Shown here piece after piece: positions 7,461 through 15,798 of a stretch of DNA of 64,000 bases (its first letter is position 1; the number at the start of each line of letters is the position of its first letter). Under the pieces are notes generated by a model, which saw nothing but the letters and a program-made list of their open reading frames with translations, was not told where the DNA came from and did not search any database. Made by a program: the position numbers and the translations under genes. The DNA is from an uncultured Verrucomicrobiales bacterium (GTDB taxonomy: Bacteria; Verrucomicrobiota; Verrucomicrobiia; Verrucomicrobiales; Akkermansiaceae): NCBI GenBank assembly GCA_937928545.1, contig CALGJQ010000031.1:23912-87911 (forward strand), written 5' to 3'.

Positions 7461-8510
7461 CTACCCGAGGGGGTGTAGGAGACGATATTGAATCGCCTCC
7501 ACTCCCAGGGCCGCCGCTGTCCCGAGAATCATCTCCTCCGTCGCCGTTCGGGGCACCTGACCCGCTGGCCGGGTCAGCCCACGAATGATGCGACCGTAAC
7601 TCTCGGCCCCGCCGATATGACGGAGGAGCTTCATCGAAATGTGCGCGGCATCGAGAGAAGGGAAAACCAAAACATCCGCACGAGGCTTCGCCGCCACATC
7701 CGGCAACTTCACCTTCGCTGACGCTGGATTCAAGGCCACGTCTGCCTGAATTTCACCATCGATGTCGCAATCATCGACCGAAACTTTTTCACGCGCCGAA
7801 GCCATCGCCGCCTTCATCTTTAAAGCCCCCTCGGTTGGCGAACTCCCGTGGTTCGAATGACTCAAAAGCGCTACCCGCGACCGACGGCCCAGATGGTGAT
7901 GCGCCAACATTCCGGCCTCCGCCGCGATGCTTGCGAGATCCTCTACGCTAGGATCTGGAATGAGACCGGTATCAGCAAGAAAGAGCACCCCATCCTCACC
8001 AAAGTTTGGCAGAGTCTCTGAAGTCATAATCGTCACCGCAAAAACGCGCGGCACATTCGGGTCAGGCTTAATGAGATGCAAAAGCGGGCGGAAAACCCCC
8101 GCTGCCGCCATCTGATTTCCCCCGAGACAGGCATCCGCCTGACCATACTGCACCATCATCGCCGCAAAGTAATGCGGCTTGGCAATCACCTCTTCCACAT
8201 CAACTCCGGTCAGACCTCGGTAACGCTCGATGCGGTCCAGACGATCACAAAAGAGCTTAAAATCAGAAGACTTGGTCGGGTCGATCACCCGCACAAACTC
8301 CATCGAGATCCCCAGCTCCACCGCCATCGCGAAAATCTTCTCCCGGTTCCCCAAAAGAATCGGCACTCCCAGCTCCAGCTCCACGAACTTCGCCGCGACT
8401 CGGAGAATTCGCTCATCTTCACCCTCCGGAAAGACAATCCGTTTCGGGTGACGTTTCAGTTGATCAAAAAGTGGCTGAGTGAAGGAATTCGGCTCGGAAA
8501 ATTGAGACAT
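7461..8510 (-). CDS. pta: Phosphate acetyltransferase
   Basis: A 349-residue cytosolic enzyme interconverting acetyl-CoA plus phosphate and acetyl phosphate plus CoA. Family signatures are the N-terminal KRIVFPEGEDERILRVA, GADACLGGN-type (QADACLGGNQMAAAGVFRPLLHLI), VTIMTSETLPNFGEDGVLFLADTGLIPDPSVEDLASIA, RVALLSHSNHGSS, DGEIQADVALNP, and PRADVLVFPSLDAAHISMKLL. The size matches the short, single-domain Pta (no DRTGG/CobB N-terminal extension). No ackA is adjacent. It is convergent with the channel-like gene, leaving 9 nt between them. Confidence 0.95.
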   Translation of the reverse strand: MSQFSEPNSFTQPLFDQLKRHPKRIVFPEGEDERILRVAAKFVELELGVPILLGNREKIFAMAVELGISMEFVRVIDPTKSSDFKLFCDRLDRIERYRGLTGVDVEEVIAKPHYFAAMMVQYGQADACLGGNQMAAAGVFRPLLHLIKPDPNVPRVFAVTIMTSETLPNFGEDGVLFLADTGLIPDPSVEDLASIAAEAGMLAHHHLGRRSRVALLSHSNHGSSPTEGALKMKAAMASAREKVSVDDCDIDGEIQADVALNPASAKVKLPDVAAKPRADVLVFPSLDAAHISMKLLRHIGGAESYGRIIRGLTRPAGQVPRTATEEMILGTAAALGVEAIQYRLLHPLG

Positions 8511-8580
8511 GACAGGTCAGGCTTTGCGCCTGTCGAAGAATCTAGTAAGAGAATCGTCAGGCGACAACGCCAAAGCCACC

Positions 8581-9390
8581 ATGCTTGCAGATTATCACAC
8601 CCATACCCCGCTTTGCCATCATGCCCAAGGTGAACCGGAAGCCTACATCGACCAAGCAATCGCCTCCGGACTCGCTGAATACGGCATTTCCGACCACGCC
8701 CCCCAATCGCCCGAACCCTTTGACGACTGGCGCATGCTCGAAGCAGACCTCCCCGAATACTTCGCCTGGATCGAGCGAGCCCGCTCACACGCCGGGCCAA
8801 ACCTCCCCATCCGCGCCGGACTCGAGTGCGATTGGCTCCCCGACTGCCAAAGTTGGATCAACCACCTCTCCGCCGCCTACGACTGGGACTACCTCATCGG
8901 CTCCATCCACTACCTCGGCGACAAGTGGGACTTCGATAACCCAAAATGGCTCGGCCGCTGGGCTGAAACCGACGTCGACGAAATCTGGACCGTCTACTGG
9001 AAAGAATACACCGCCATGGCCCAATCCGGCCTCTTTGACTTCCTCGGCCACCCCGACCTCATCAAAAAATTCGCCTACACTCCGAAAGGCGACCTGAGAA
9101 GATTCTACGATCCCGTCATCGAAGCGATTGCCGAGAGCAAAGTCGCCATCGAGCTCAACACCGCCGGTTTCCACAAACCCTGCGCCGAGCAATACCCCTC
9201 TGCCGAGTTCCTAAAACTCGCCGCCGAAGCCCAGATCCCCATCACCCTCTCCTCCGACGCCCACGCCCCCGGTGAAGTCGCCCGCGACTTCGACAAAGGC
9301 CTCCAACTCATCAAAGAAGCCGGCTTCACAAAGCTCAGCCGCTTCGAAAAAAGAACGCGCAGCGAGATACCAATCAAGCAGAGCCTCTGA
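8581..9390 (+). CDS. PHP-family histidinol-phosphatase
   Basis: A 269-residue PHP-domain phosphoesterase, likely the HisJ-type enzyme that dephosphorylates L-histidinol phosphate. Metal-binding motifs are DYHTHTPLCHHA (residues 4-15), GISDHAP, the Glu in GLECDW, the SIHYLGDKWDFDNPK block typical of HisJ-like proteins, FLGHPDLIKKF, and the closing LSSDAHAPGEV. ATG 8581 is preferred because homologous sequence begins at MLADYHTHT; the in-frame upstream start overlaps nothing conserved. The gene is divergent from pta, and no other his genes are nearby, so the exact substrate is an inference from the family. Confidence 0.88.
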   Translation: MLADYHTHTPLCHHAQGEPEAYIDQAIASGLAEYGISDHAPQSPEPFDDWRMLEADLPEYFAWIERARSHAGPNLPIRAGLECDWLPDCQSWINHLSAAYDWDYLIGSIHYLGDKWDFDNPKWLGRWAETDVDEIWTVYWKEYTAMAQSGLFDFLGHPDLIKKFAYTPKGDLRRFYDPVIEAIAESKVAIELNTAGFHKPCAEQYPSAEFLKLAAEAQIPITLSSDAHAPGEVARDFDKGLQLIKEAGFTKLSRFEKRTRSEIPIKQSL

Positions 9391-9421
9391 TTCCCGCTAT
9401 ATTAGGAATTTCACCTATCGC

Positions 9422-9757
9422 TTACTCTTCTTGAGCACGCTCACGATTGGTGCAAAGAAAAGAATCTCGATAATTCTCCGGATCGAGCTGGCTCCCCCTC
9501 ATCAGTGACCAAACTTCCGCGCCACTCTCTTGGTCTTTCCCAAACAAATGAAAAGAATCTGTCGCTTCGATAAATTCAGCCCCAGACTCCCTAGCATATT
9601 TTAAAGCTTCTTCTTTCGCCAAGCGATACGCTTCATCCCAAGTCTCACTTTTCCATAGAGTGATTCTTTCTTCGTAAAGATTTCCATCATCTGGATCAGC
9701 TTGCGATGAATGTGAAAACAAACACCTCACAGAAAACCACGGTTCAGCCTCGCTCAT
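9422..9757 (-). CDS. DUF4288-like small protein
   Basis: A 111-residue cytosolic protein with WFSVRCLFSHSS near the N-terminus, YEERITLWKSETWDEAYRLAKEEALKYA in the middle, and an aromatic C-terminal part with VWSLMRGSQLDPENYRDSF. This order (xxSVRxLF, YEERITLW, then a helix and an EV-S-R tail) matches my recollection of DUF4288 proteins, which have no established function. The ATG overlaps the stop of the upstream membrane-protein gene by 4 nt (ATGA), so the two are an operon. Confidence 0.7.
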   Translation of the reverse strand: MSEAEPWFSVRCLFSHSSQADPDDGNLYEERITLWKSETWDEAYRLAKEEALKYARESGAEFIEATDSFHLFGKDQESGAEVWSLMRGSQLDPENYRDSFLCTNRERAQEE

Positions 9758-10089
9758 ATTTTGACAGAATCTGTCACTCCAATCGAATCATCAACTTTCG
9801 ATTTTTGATCATCCGACATCACGCGTTCCGGCACATAACGGCGACTACAGCCAACGGCAAAGATCACAGCTACAATCAGCGAAACAACCCCTCCACCGTC
9901 GACAATGGCTTCCTTCTGGAAAGTTGAACAAAGATAGAAGCCCACCCCTAACCATCGACAAGCCACCCAAAACGGCTCCGTCCGAATTTCCATCGGACGT
10001 CCGAAAATTGAACGCTTACCAGCAGCCCAATTCATCAAAGCAACCAGCGCAATAATCAGGGCCAAGAAAGACATGAAGGATTCTGTCAT
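9754..10089 (-). CDS. Small two-to-three-segment membrane protein, unknown
   Basis: A 111-residue protein with hydrophobic segments at about residues 4-22 (FMSFLALIIALVALMNWAA) and 62-80 (GGGVVSLIVAVIFAVGC), a weaker one between them, and a charged cytosolic tail. I recognise no family. It is translationally coupled to the downstream DUF4288-like gene through a 4-nt overlap, which supports both being real genes. The preceding intergenic space of about 50 nt on this strand separates it from another unknown gene. Confidence 0.6.
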   Translation of the reverse strand: MTESFMSFLALIIALVALMNWAAGKRSIFGRPMEIRTEPFWVACRWLGVGFYLCSTFQKEAIVDGGGVVSLIVAVIFAVGCSRRYVPERVMSDDQKSKVDDSIGVTDSVKI

Positions 10090-10141
10090 TTGTAGTGTCC
10101 TAGTTTACAGAATCTAGACCACTTGAAGAAGAACAAAGCCC

Positions 10142-10561
10142 TCAAGCCGCCACTGGTGGCGAGTGAGGAGGCTCATCGTCCTCTTCCGAATGGCTTTCAT
10201 CTTCCACCAAAAGCTCAAGGCGGGTGGGCTGCACATCTTCAAAGACTTCTAAGCCCATGAAGAAATGTTGCCGCAAGCTACTTCCAGATTCTTCACCAAA
10301 ACCACGGCTCACGAAGTGTCGGAAAGAAGCCATTTGAAGGCGTCCTAAAATGATCCCTTCAGGATGTTCCCCCTTTCGAAGAGCAGCACGCATCAGATTT
10401 CTCACCTGCAGTGGGTCGAAAGAAGGATGAATCTTCTCCTCCTCCATCAACTCGCTGAGTTGAGATTTCGAACGCTTAAGATCCTTACTCAAGTGTTCCA
10501 AAGCCTTGCGGTCCCAAATCATATTCTCGGGAAGAGCGTCTTCGATATTCGAATCTTTCAT
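10142..10561 (-). CDS. Hypothetical charged cytosolic protein
   Basis: 139 residues, no signal peptide or membrane segment. It opens with MKDSNIEDALPENMIWDRKALEHL and is largely helical and charged (LSKDLKRSKSQLSELMEEEK), with RNLMRAALRKGEHPEGIILGRLQMASFRHF in the middle and a very acidic tail ending EDESHSEEDDEPPHSPPVAA. I do not recognise the family. The codon use and composition match neighbours, and it is the first gene of a three-gene run on the minus strand. Confidence 0.55.
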   Translation of the reverse strand: MKDSNIEDALPENMIWDRKALEHLSKDLKRSKSQLSELMEEEKIHPSFDPLQVRNLMRAALRKGEHPEGIILGRLQMASFRHFVSRGFGEESGSSLRQHFFMGLEVFEDVQPTRLELLVEDESHSEEDDEPPHSPPVAA

Positions 10562-10727
10562 GGTGAATTTCTAAGCCGCCTAAAATGAAGCATCCCTCAG
10601 GCCAATCACAGCCATGAGATGGGTGACAATTTCGCCACAAACAATGATCTCGATTCATTCTAGGGGAAGCAGCGCGCCTCAGACACTCCCTCACTTGCCT
10701 TTCTCACATCCCGTTCCAAACTCGCTC

Positions 10728-12212
10728 ATGCCGCGCGAGCTTGCCCTAATCTTCCCCCATCAGCTTTTCAAAAAGCACCCCGCCCTAAAAAAAGGACGCC
10801 CTGCCATCCTCTTGGCTGATCCTCTTTTCTTCGGCACTGACCAAGAGCAGCCTTTCGCCTTTCATAGTAAAAAACTCATTCTCCACCGAGCTTCCATGAT
10901 CCGCTGGGCGGGTGAAAATGAGCTGAGCTTCATCGACCTTCCCGACAAGGCCACCCGCACCGATCTCCTCCTCGCCAATCATGTCCCTCAAGATTGTGAA
11001 GAGCTGATTTGTGTCGATCCCGTCGATTACCTTTTAGCACGTCGACTTCGCCGCTTTGCCAAGAAGAGAAATCTTACCCTCACCCTCCTCCCCTCGCCCA
11101 TGTTCCTGACTCCCGATCCTTGGATGGAGGAAGTGATGAGAAAAATGAAGAAACCCTTCATGAAGACCTTTTACGAGGCTCAGCGAAAGCGCATGAAACT
11201 CTTACTCGAACCCGATGGCTCCCCCGTCGGCGGCAAGTGGTCCTTCGATGCCGAGAATCGAAAAAAACTCCCAAAGAAACAACCTGTTCCTGAGCCTTTC
11301 TCCCCCGCCACCAATCCTGAGGTCGCTTCTGCTAAAAAGTGGGTGGCAGACCGCTTCCCCGACGCTCCCGGATCACGAGAGAACTTCAACTACCCAACGA
11401 GTCGCGAAGAAGCGCTGGACGCGATGCACCTCTTCTTTGAAGAACGCTTCGAGCTCTTCGGCATTTACGAAGACGCGATCTCTACTCGGGTTCGCGTCAT
11501 GTTCCATTCCGTTCTCACGCCCGCTCTCAACATCGGACTTCTCACCCCGGATGAGGTCGTGGAAGCCGCTCTCGATGCTGCAGAAAAGAACCCCGCCATC
11601 CCGCTCAATTCTTTGGAAGGCTTCATTCGTCAAATCATTGGCTGGCGCGAATTCATGCGCATCATCTACCTCCGCCACGGCACGATGGAGCGGAAGGAGA
11701 ACTTTTGGGGCTTTACCCGCGAGATGCCTGCGGCCTTTTACGATGGCAGCACGGGGATCGACCCCATCGACCATTGCATCCATGCCCTTTTGGAAGACGG
11801 CTACACCCACCACATCGAACGCCTCATGATTCTTGGCAACTTCATGCTCCTTTGCCGTATTCATCCAGATGCCGTTTACCGCTGGTTCATGGAGCTCTTC
11901 ATCGATGCCTACGACTGGGTCATGGTGCCCAATGTTTACGGCATGTCCCAGTTCGCGGATGGCGGGGTCTTTTCAACCAAGCCCTACATCTCAGGATCCA
12001 ATTACGTACGAAAAATGTCCGACTTCCCGAAGGGAGATTGGTGCGAGGTCTGGGACGGACTCTACTGGAGCTTCATCGAGGACCATCGCGACTTCTTTGC
12101 AAAGCAATATCGCCTTAGCATGATGGTCCGGCTTCTCGATAAAATGCCGGATGAAAAACGAGAGAATCATCGGAAGAAGGCCGAGGACTTTTTGGCAAAA
12201 TTGGATTCCTAA
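10728..12212 (+). CDS. Cryptochrome/photolyase-family protein (DPRP/FeS-BCP relative) lacking the FeS cysteines
   Basis: A 494-residue flavoprotein-like product of the 'deoxyribodipyrimidine photolyase-related' family. It has an N-terminal Rossmann domain (LALIFPHQLFKKHPAL), the helical FAD domain (AISTRVRVMFHSVLTPALNIGLL; GFIRQIIGWREFMRIIYL), and THHIERLMILGNFMLL followed by DAYDWVMVPNVYGMSQFADGG and KPYISGSNYVRKMSD. In iron-sulfur photolyases the next segment carries clustered cysteines. Here it reads FPKGDWCEVWDGLYWSF, with only one Cys, so the 4Fe-4S cluster is probably absent. ATG 10728 is chosen because similarity starts at MPRELALIFPHQLF; longer in-frame starts add an unrelated leader. 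Substrate ((6-4) or CPD lesions, or signalling) is undecided. Confidence 0.85.
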   Translation: MPRELALIFPHQLFKKHPALKKGRPAILLADPLFFGTDQEQPFAFHSKKLILHRASMIRWAGENELSFIDLPDKATRTDLLLANHVPQDCEELICVDPVDYLLARRLRRFAKKRNLTLTLLPSPMFLTPDPWMEEVMRKMKKPFMKTFYEAQRKRMKLLLEPDGSPVGGKWSFDAENRKKLPKKQPVPEPFSPATNPEVASAKKWVADRFPDAPGSRENFNYPTSREEALDAMHLFFEERFELFGIYEDAISTRVRVMFHSVLTPALNIGLLTPDEVVEAALDAAEKNPAIPLNSLEGFIRQIIGWREFMRIIYLRHGTMERKENFWGFTREMPAAFYDGSTGIDPIDHCIHALLEDGYTHHIERLMILGNFMLLCRIHPDAVYRWFMELFIDAYDWVMVPNVYGMSQFADGGVFSTKPYISGSNYVRKMSDFPKGDWCEVWDGLYWSFIEDHRDFFAKQYRLSMMVRLLDKMPDEKRENHRKKAEDFLAKLDS

Positions 12213-12219
12213 GGCATAA

Positions 12220-12252
12220 AAAAAAGCCGCCCGGAAAAACTCCGAGCGGCTG
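12220..12252 (-). terminator. Intrinsic terminator of the DUF481 gene
   Basis: AGCCGC...GCGGCT arms enclose CCGGA/TCCG pairs and an AAAAC loop (about 12225-12251). Reading leftwards, the hairpin is followed by a run of about nine T (12217-12225 region), which fits termination of the minus-strand gene ending at 12272. Confidence 0.8.
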
Positions 12253-12271
12253 AGAAAAAGAGATGTGACTC

Positions 12272-13738
12272 TTAGAACTTTACGGTAATACCAGTCGTAA
12301 GAGTGGTGTCTTCCTTACCTTGCCCAAGAGCAGGTTGGTTATCGTAAGTCCATCCAGCAGCCACGCGCCATGCGAGGTTGTTAGTGATGTCAGTGTCGAG
12401 GAAGACGTCACCTACGAGAGTGTAGTTGTCACTGTCCGCAGGATCGAAGACTGCGCTGAGACTCTGCTTCAGAGTCATACGGTCGCTAAGCTCCCAAGTG
12501 AACTTCTCAGCTGCAACGATAGAGAAGTAATCGTCTTCAAGTCCGCCCACTTCTTCAAAAGTGTAACCAGGACCGGCTTCAACGCTGAGGGTCATCTCGT
12601 CATTCTTGATGAGATAGTAACCGACAGTCACTGCAGGGGTCACGCGGTAAGCGATATCTGCAACGTCATCACGGAGGAATCCGATTCCAGTTCCAACGTA
12701 AACGCGATCATTGAGAAGGCGGTTGAACTGAACCGAAGCACGAAGAGCGTCAGCACTGGTGTTCCCAGAGTCTTCCGCGTAGGTGTAAGCACCGGCGAGG
12801 AAGAGCTCGCGATTTTCTTCGCGGTAAGCACTGTCTGCAGCAAGTGAAATGGTGAGGCTATCAGCATTTCCTTTTGCAAGAGCAAGACCAAGAGCGGCTG
12901 AAGTGCTCCATCCCATTTGAATCGCTTCAGGACCCTCATCAGCAGGATGAAGAGTCTGACGACCTTCTTCCTCAGGATCAGGGAAGCCACCGAGCGCGTA
13001 GGAAAGTCCCATCAAAAGAGTGGTGTCATCCGACTGCTGTCCATTTGCAGGAGTGCTATCGTACTGGTAACGAACGGAAGTCCGGAGAGCCCACTGCTCG
13101 CTAAGAAGAGTATCGATTCCGACCTCAGCAGTGAGGAGGTAGTCACTAAAGTTATCCGCTTCTGGAGAGAAGACGGCAGACTGCCAGAGCTTCGAGCGGT
13201 TGCTGAGCTGGTGCTCAAAACGCTCCGCAAAGCGAACGGTCAAGAAATCACGGCTAATGCCACCTTGATCTTCCCAAGCGTAACCAGGACCAGCTTCGAA
13301 AGTAAGAGAAGTCGACTCGCTCTTAATGAGGTAGTAACCCAATCCGAGACCAACATCGATACGGTAGTCGAGGGCAGCCACGTTATCGGTGAGGTAAGAG
13401 GCATTGATCGTTGAGTAGAAGCGATCCGTGTGAAGACGGTTGTATTGACCGAAAAGACGGAAGGAGTTCGTAGAAGCGATTCCGTTGCTCTCCGAGTAAA
13501 GGAGATCCGCTCCGATCACACCCTCGTTATCCCCATTTGCATAGGTTCCGAGAAGTTGTAATGAATAAGCGAGGCTATCAGAGTTTCCTTCGGAAAATCC
13601 GACGCTTGCTGCTCCAGTCACTTCCCAAGGAGATCCTGGAGAAGTCGAAAGAGAGAGAGAGTTCAAGTAATCTCCAGCTGAAGAAGCAGCAAGAGTATGA
13701 GCCGTTAGTCCGGCAAATAAACAGAGGTGTTTTTTCAT
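12272..13738 (-). CDS. Outer-membrane protein with two tandem DUF481 domains
   Basis: With ATG 13738 the product is 488 residues: a signal peptide (MKKHLCLFAGLTAHTLAASSA), then two similar halves. Half 1 (about 35-250) runs from VTGAASVGFSEGNSDSLAYS to DDTTLLMGLSYALGG. Half 2 (about 275-488) runs from WSTSAALGLALAKGNADSLT to EDTTLTTGITVKF. Shared landmarks include FGQYNRLHTDRFY / ASVQFNRLLNDRVY, GYYLIKSE / GYYLIKND, and AGPGYAWED / AGPGYTFEE. DUF481 proteins (YdiY-like) are small barrels of about 230-250 residues, so this is a duplication within one gene. Role unknown. A Fur-box-like site lies upstream and a strong terminator follows. Confidence 0.85.
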   Translation of the reverse strand: MKKHLCLFAGLTAHTLAASSAGDYLNSLSLSTSPGSPWEVTGAASVGFSEGNSDSLAYSLQLLGTYANGDNEGVIGADLLYSESNGIASTNSFRLFGQYNRLHTDRFYSTINASYLTDNVAALDYRIDVGLGLGYYLIKSESTSLTFEAGPGYAWEDQGGISRDFLTVRFAERFEHQLSNRSKLWQSAVFSPEADNFSDYLLTAEVGIDTLLSEQWALRTSVRYQYDSTPANGQQSDDTTLLMGLSYALGGFPDPEEEGRQTLHPADEGPEAIQMGWSTSAALGLALAKGNADSLTISLAADSAYREENRELFLAGAYTYAEDSGNTSADALRASVQFNRLLNDRVYVGTGIGFLRDDVADIAYRVTPAVTVGYYLIKNDEMTLSVEAGPGYTFEEVGGLEDDYFSIVAAEKFTWELSDRMTLKQSLSAVFDPADSDNYTLVGDVFLDTDITNNLAWRVAAGWTYDNQPALGQGKEDTTLTTGITVKF

Positions 13739-13791
13739 AATTTTGGGGGTGCGCGAGGCAACCGGAGGATATTTTAGTTTGATAAATGAGC

Positions 13792-13804
13792 AATGACAAT
13801 CATT
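13792..13804. promoter_or_regulatory. Fur-box-like site
   Basis: AATGACAATCATT is palindromic and differs at one position from the central 13 nt of the classical Fur consensus; outer arms match poorly. It lies between the divergent DUF481 and cytochrome-type genes, about 54 nt from the start of the former and 116 nt from the latter, where it could repress either promoter. Confidence 0.4.
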
Positions 13805-13919
13805 CCCATGAAGAAAATTCATTCACTTTCACCTTGGCAATCAGCACTTAAATCACTCTTAGAATCAGGACCTAAGGGGTAGGATTGACCTTAAGCCACG
13901 ATTACCCTTAGCTGCGCAC

Positions 13920-15794
13920 GTGCGTTTGATCTGGCTCAACCTCCCCCTCTTTTTCCTATGGGCGTGCAAAGACAACTCTTCGAGTTCCTCCACCAAGCAA
14001 AAGGAACCAGAACCCAAGGTCTCCTACTCCAAGGATATCCGTCCACTGCTCATCGAAAACTGTCTTTCCTGTCACGCTGATCTCCCCCTCCACAACTTAG
14101 AAGGGTGGAATCTCCTCCATCAACATGAAGAAGAAGTGGAAATCCCCGCTCTCTTGCAAAAATGGGTGATGGAAGGCAGCGAGATCGACCCTCATTGGGC
14201 TGGGCTTCCTCTCCGAAATGTTGCGGGGAATTCGGTCGATGACTTCGTGGAAACATCCCCCGAGTTGGAAACAGCCCGCGAGGTCCCGAAGGCCATGTTC
14301 ACCGCTTCCATTCCTGATCTCCTCGCAGGTGATTTGATGGAGGATCAAGCCCGCTCGATCTCCACGGGGTATCTACGGCGTGGCGAGGACTCCCCAGAAT
14401 GGCGAGCCGAGATGGTGGCCCAAGAATTCCTAGGGATGAATATTGCCTGCGCCCGCTGCCACGATCATCCCACGGAACACTGGACGACCGAGCGCTATGC
14501 GAAACTCGCTGAGCTTTTCACGACCCCTTACGATCACCTCCCCAAGGCCCTCCCACCTCTCTTTGTAAAAGTCAGCGACGAGGCCTCGCAAAAGATCGCC
14601 TCCTTAGAAGAAGAATTGAAAGCAGCATCGGAAGCAACTCCCGTAGCAGATCAAGATTACCTCGACTGGCTCGCCTTGGATGAAGAAGCCCCCACCCTTC
14701 CCGGACTCGTTGCCGCCTTTTCTTTCGAAGGACAAGGGCTCGCTAACTTGGCATTCCAAAGTGTGGTCAAAGCCGACGGAAACAATCTCATCTCCGAGGC
14801 CAGCGCTCATGGGGAAGGCCTCCTCTTTGAAGAAAACAGCGAGCTCGTCTTATCCGATCTTCCCATCGAAAGTGAGCTAGATCGCTTCACCATTTCCGCA
14901 TGGATTAAGATGGGAGCCGATTCCTTGAGCGACACTCCAATCGTCACCATCGGAACTCGCGAACGTGGTTTTGAATTCCGCGTCACCGACGCGAAGCTCC
15001 AAGCCCGCTGGACACGATTTTGGCCTCAAGTGGCCGCCTCGGTGACTTCTAAATTTCCCGCCATCGCTCCTGACCGCTGGTCCCATGTCGCCATCACATA
15101 CGATGGCACGCGCCAGGCTTCTGGGTTTCAAATCTACCTCAACGGCCTTCCCATCGAGATCATCGAAGCTCCCAGCAAGCTCATGAAATCGGTCCTCGCG
15201 CAAAAGCTGCCCCTCATTTTCGCGGGCAAAGGGCTCTCGCTCGATGAAGTCCAAATTTACAACGACGCGCTCACTCCAATTGGCATCAGGCAGATCTTCG
15301 ACGGACGTTCTCTGCTGAAAGCCTATCAGAATAGCGACGACCTTCGGGAATTTTACCAGCGACACCTCGACAAAAATGAAGCTTCACGCCGTCAGCAAGT
15401 TCGACTCCTAAATGAAGCGCTTCTGCAAAGCGAAAACGACCTCCCAGCCTATCTCGTCATGGCCGCTAATCCGAAACAAGAAATCACCGAAGGCTCGGAC
15501 GAACCCGCAGATCGCTTAGAATTTTCCAAACGACTGAATCCGGACCTTCTCGCCCGCTCTCTCGCCAACGAAGTCTGGCGGAGACACTTCGGGGAGCCCC
15601 TCACTCCCTCCCTCGGCTTGAGTGCCCCCCTTCCCGCTCACGGTGACTTGCTCGAATGGCTCGCAGGAAAACTCAAAAAGAGCGACTTCAACGTGACCCT
15701 CCTCGGAGAACTCATCCGCGAATCAAAAGCGTGGGGCCAAGAGTGGACCGCTCCAGAATTCGAGCCCGCAAGCTGCCCTCGCCCCGAAGAGTAA
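13920..15794 (+). CDS. Cytochrome-c / DUF1549-like lipoprotein with LamG insertion, compact form
   Basis: 624 residues from a GTG start. The lipoprotein signal (LFFLWAC) is followed by a Planctomycete-type cytochrome segment with one heme-binding CxxCH (SYSKDIRPLLIENCLSCHAD). Then comes a DUF1549-like block with a second CARCHDHP motif (FLGMNIACARCHDHPTEHWT), a LamG/concanavalin-like domain (TISAWIKMGADS...WSHVAITYDGTRQASGFQIYLNG), and a shortened DUF1553-like C-terminus (NPDLLARSLANEVWRRHFGEPL). Relatives are commonly 800-1100 residues, so this is a condensed version ending early in DUF1553. Such proteins are thought to be envelope redox components in PVC bacteria. It is tail-to-tail with the protease gene, 4 nt apart. 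Confidence 0.82.
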   Translation: MRLIWLNLPLFFLWACKDNSSSSSTKQKEPEPKVSYSKDIRPLLIENCLSCHADLPLHNLEGWNLLHQHEEEVEIPALLQKWVMEGSEIDPHWAGLPLRNVAGNSVDDFVETSPELETAREVPKAMFTASIPDLLAGDLMEDQARSISTGYLRRGEDSPEWRAEMVAQEFLGMNIACARCHDHPTEHWTTERYAKLAELFTTPYDHLPKALPPLFVKVSDEASQKIASLEEELKAASEATPVADQDYLDWLALDEEAPTLPGLVAAFSFEGQGLANLAFQSVVKADGNNLISEASAHGEGLLFEENSELVLSDLPIESELDRFTISAWIKMGADSLSDTPIVTIGTRERGFEFRVTDAKLQARWTRFWPQVAASVTSKFPAIAPDRWSHVAITYDGTRQASGFQIYLNGLPIEIIEAPSKLMKSVLAQKLPLIFAGKGLSLDEVQIYNDALTPIGIRQIFDGRSLLKAYQNSDDLREFYQRHLDKNEASRRQQVRLLNEALLQSENDLPAYLVMAANPKQEITEGSDEPADRLEFSKRLNPDLLARSLANEVWRRHFGEPLTPSLGLSAPLPAHGDLLEWLAGKLKKSDFNVTLLGELIRESKAWGQEWTAPEFEPASCPRPEE

Positions 15795-15798
15795 ACCT

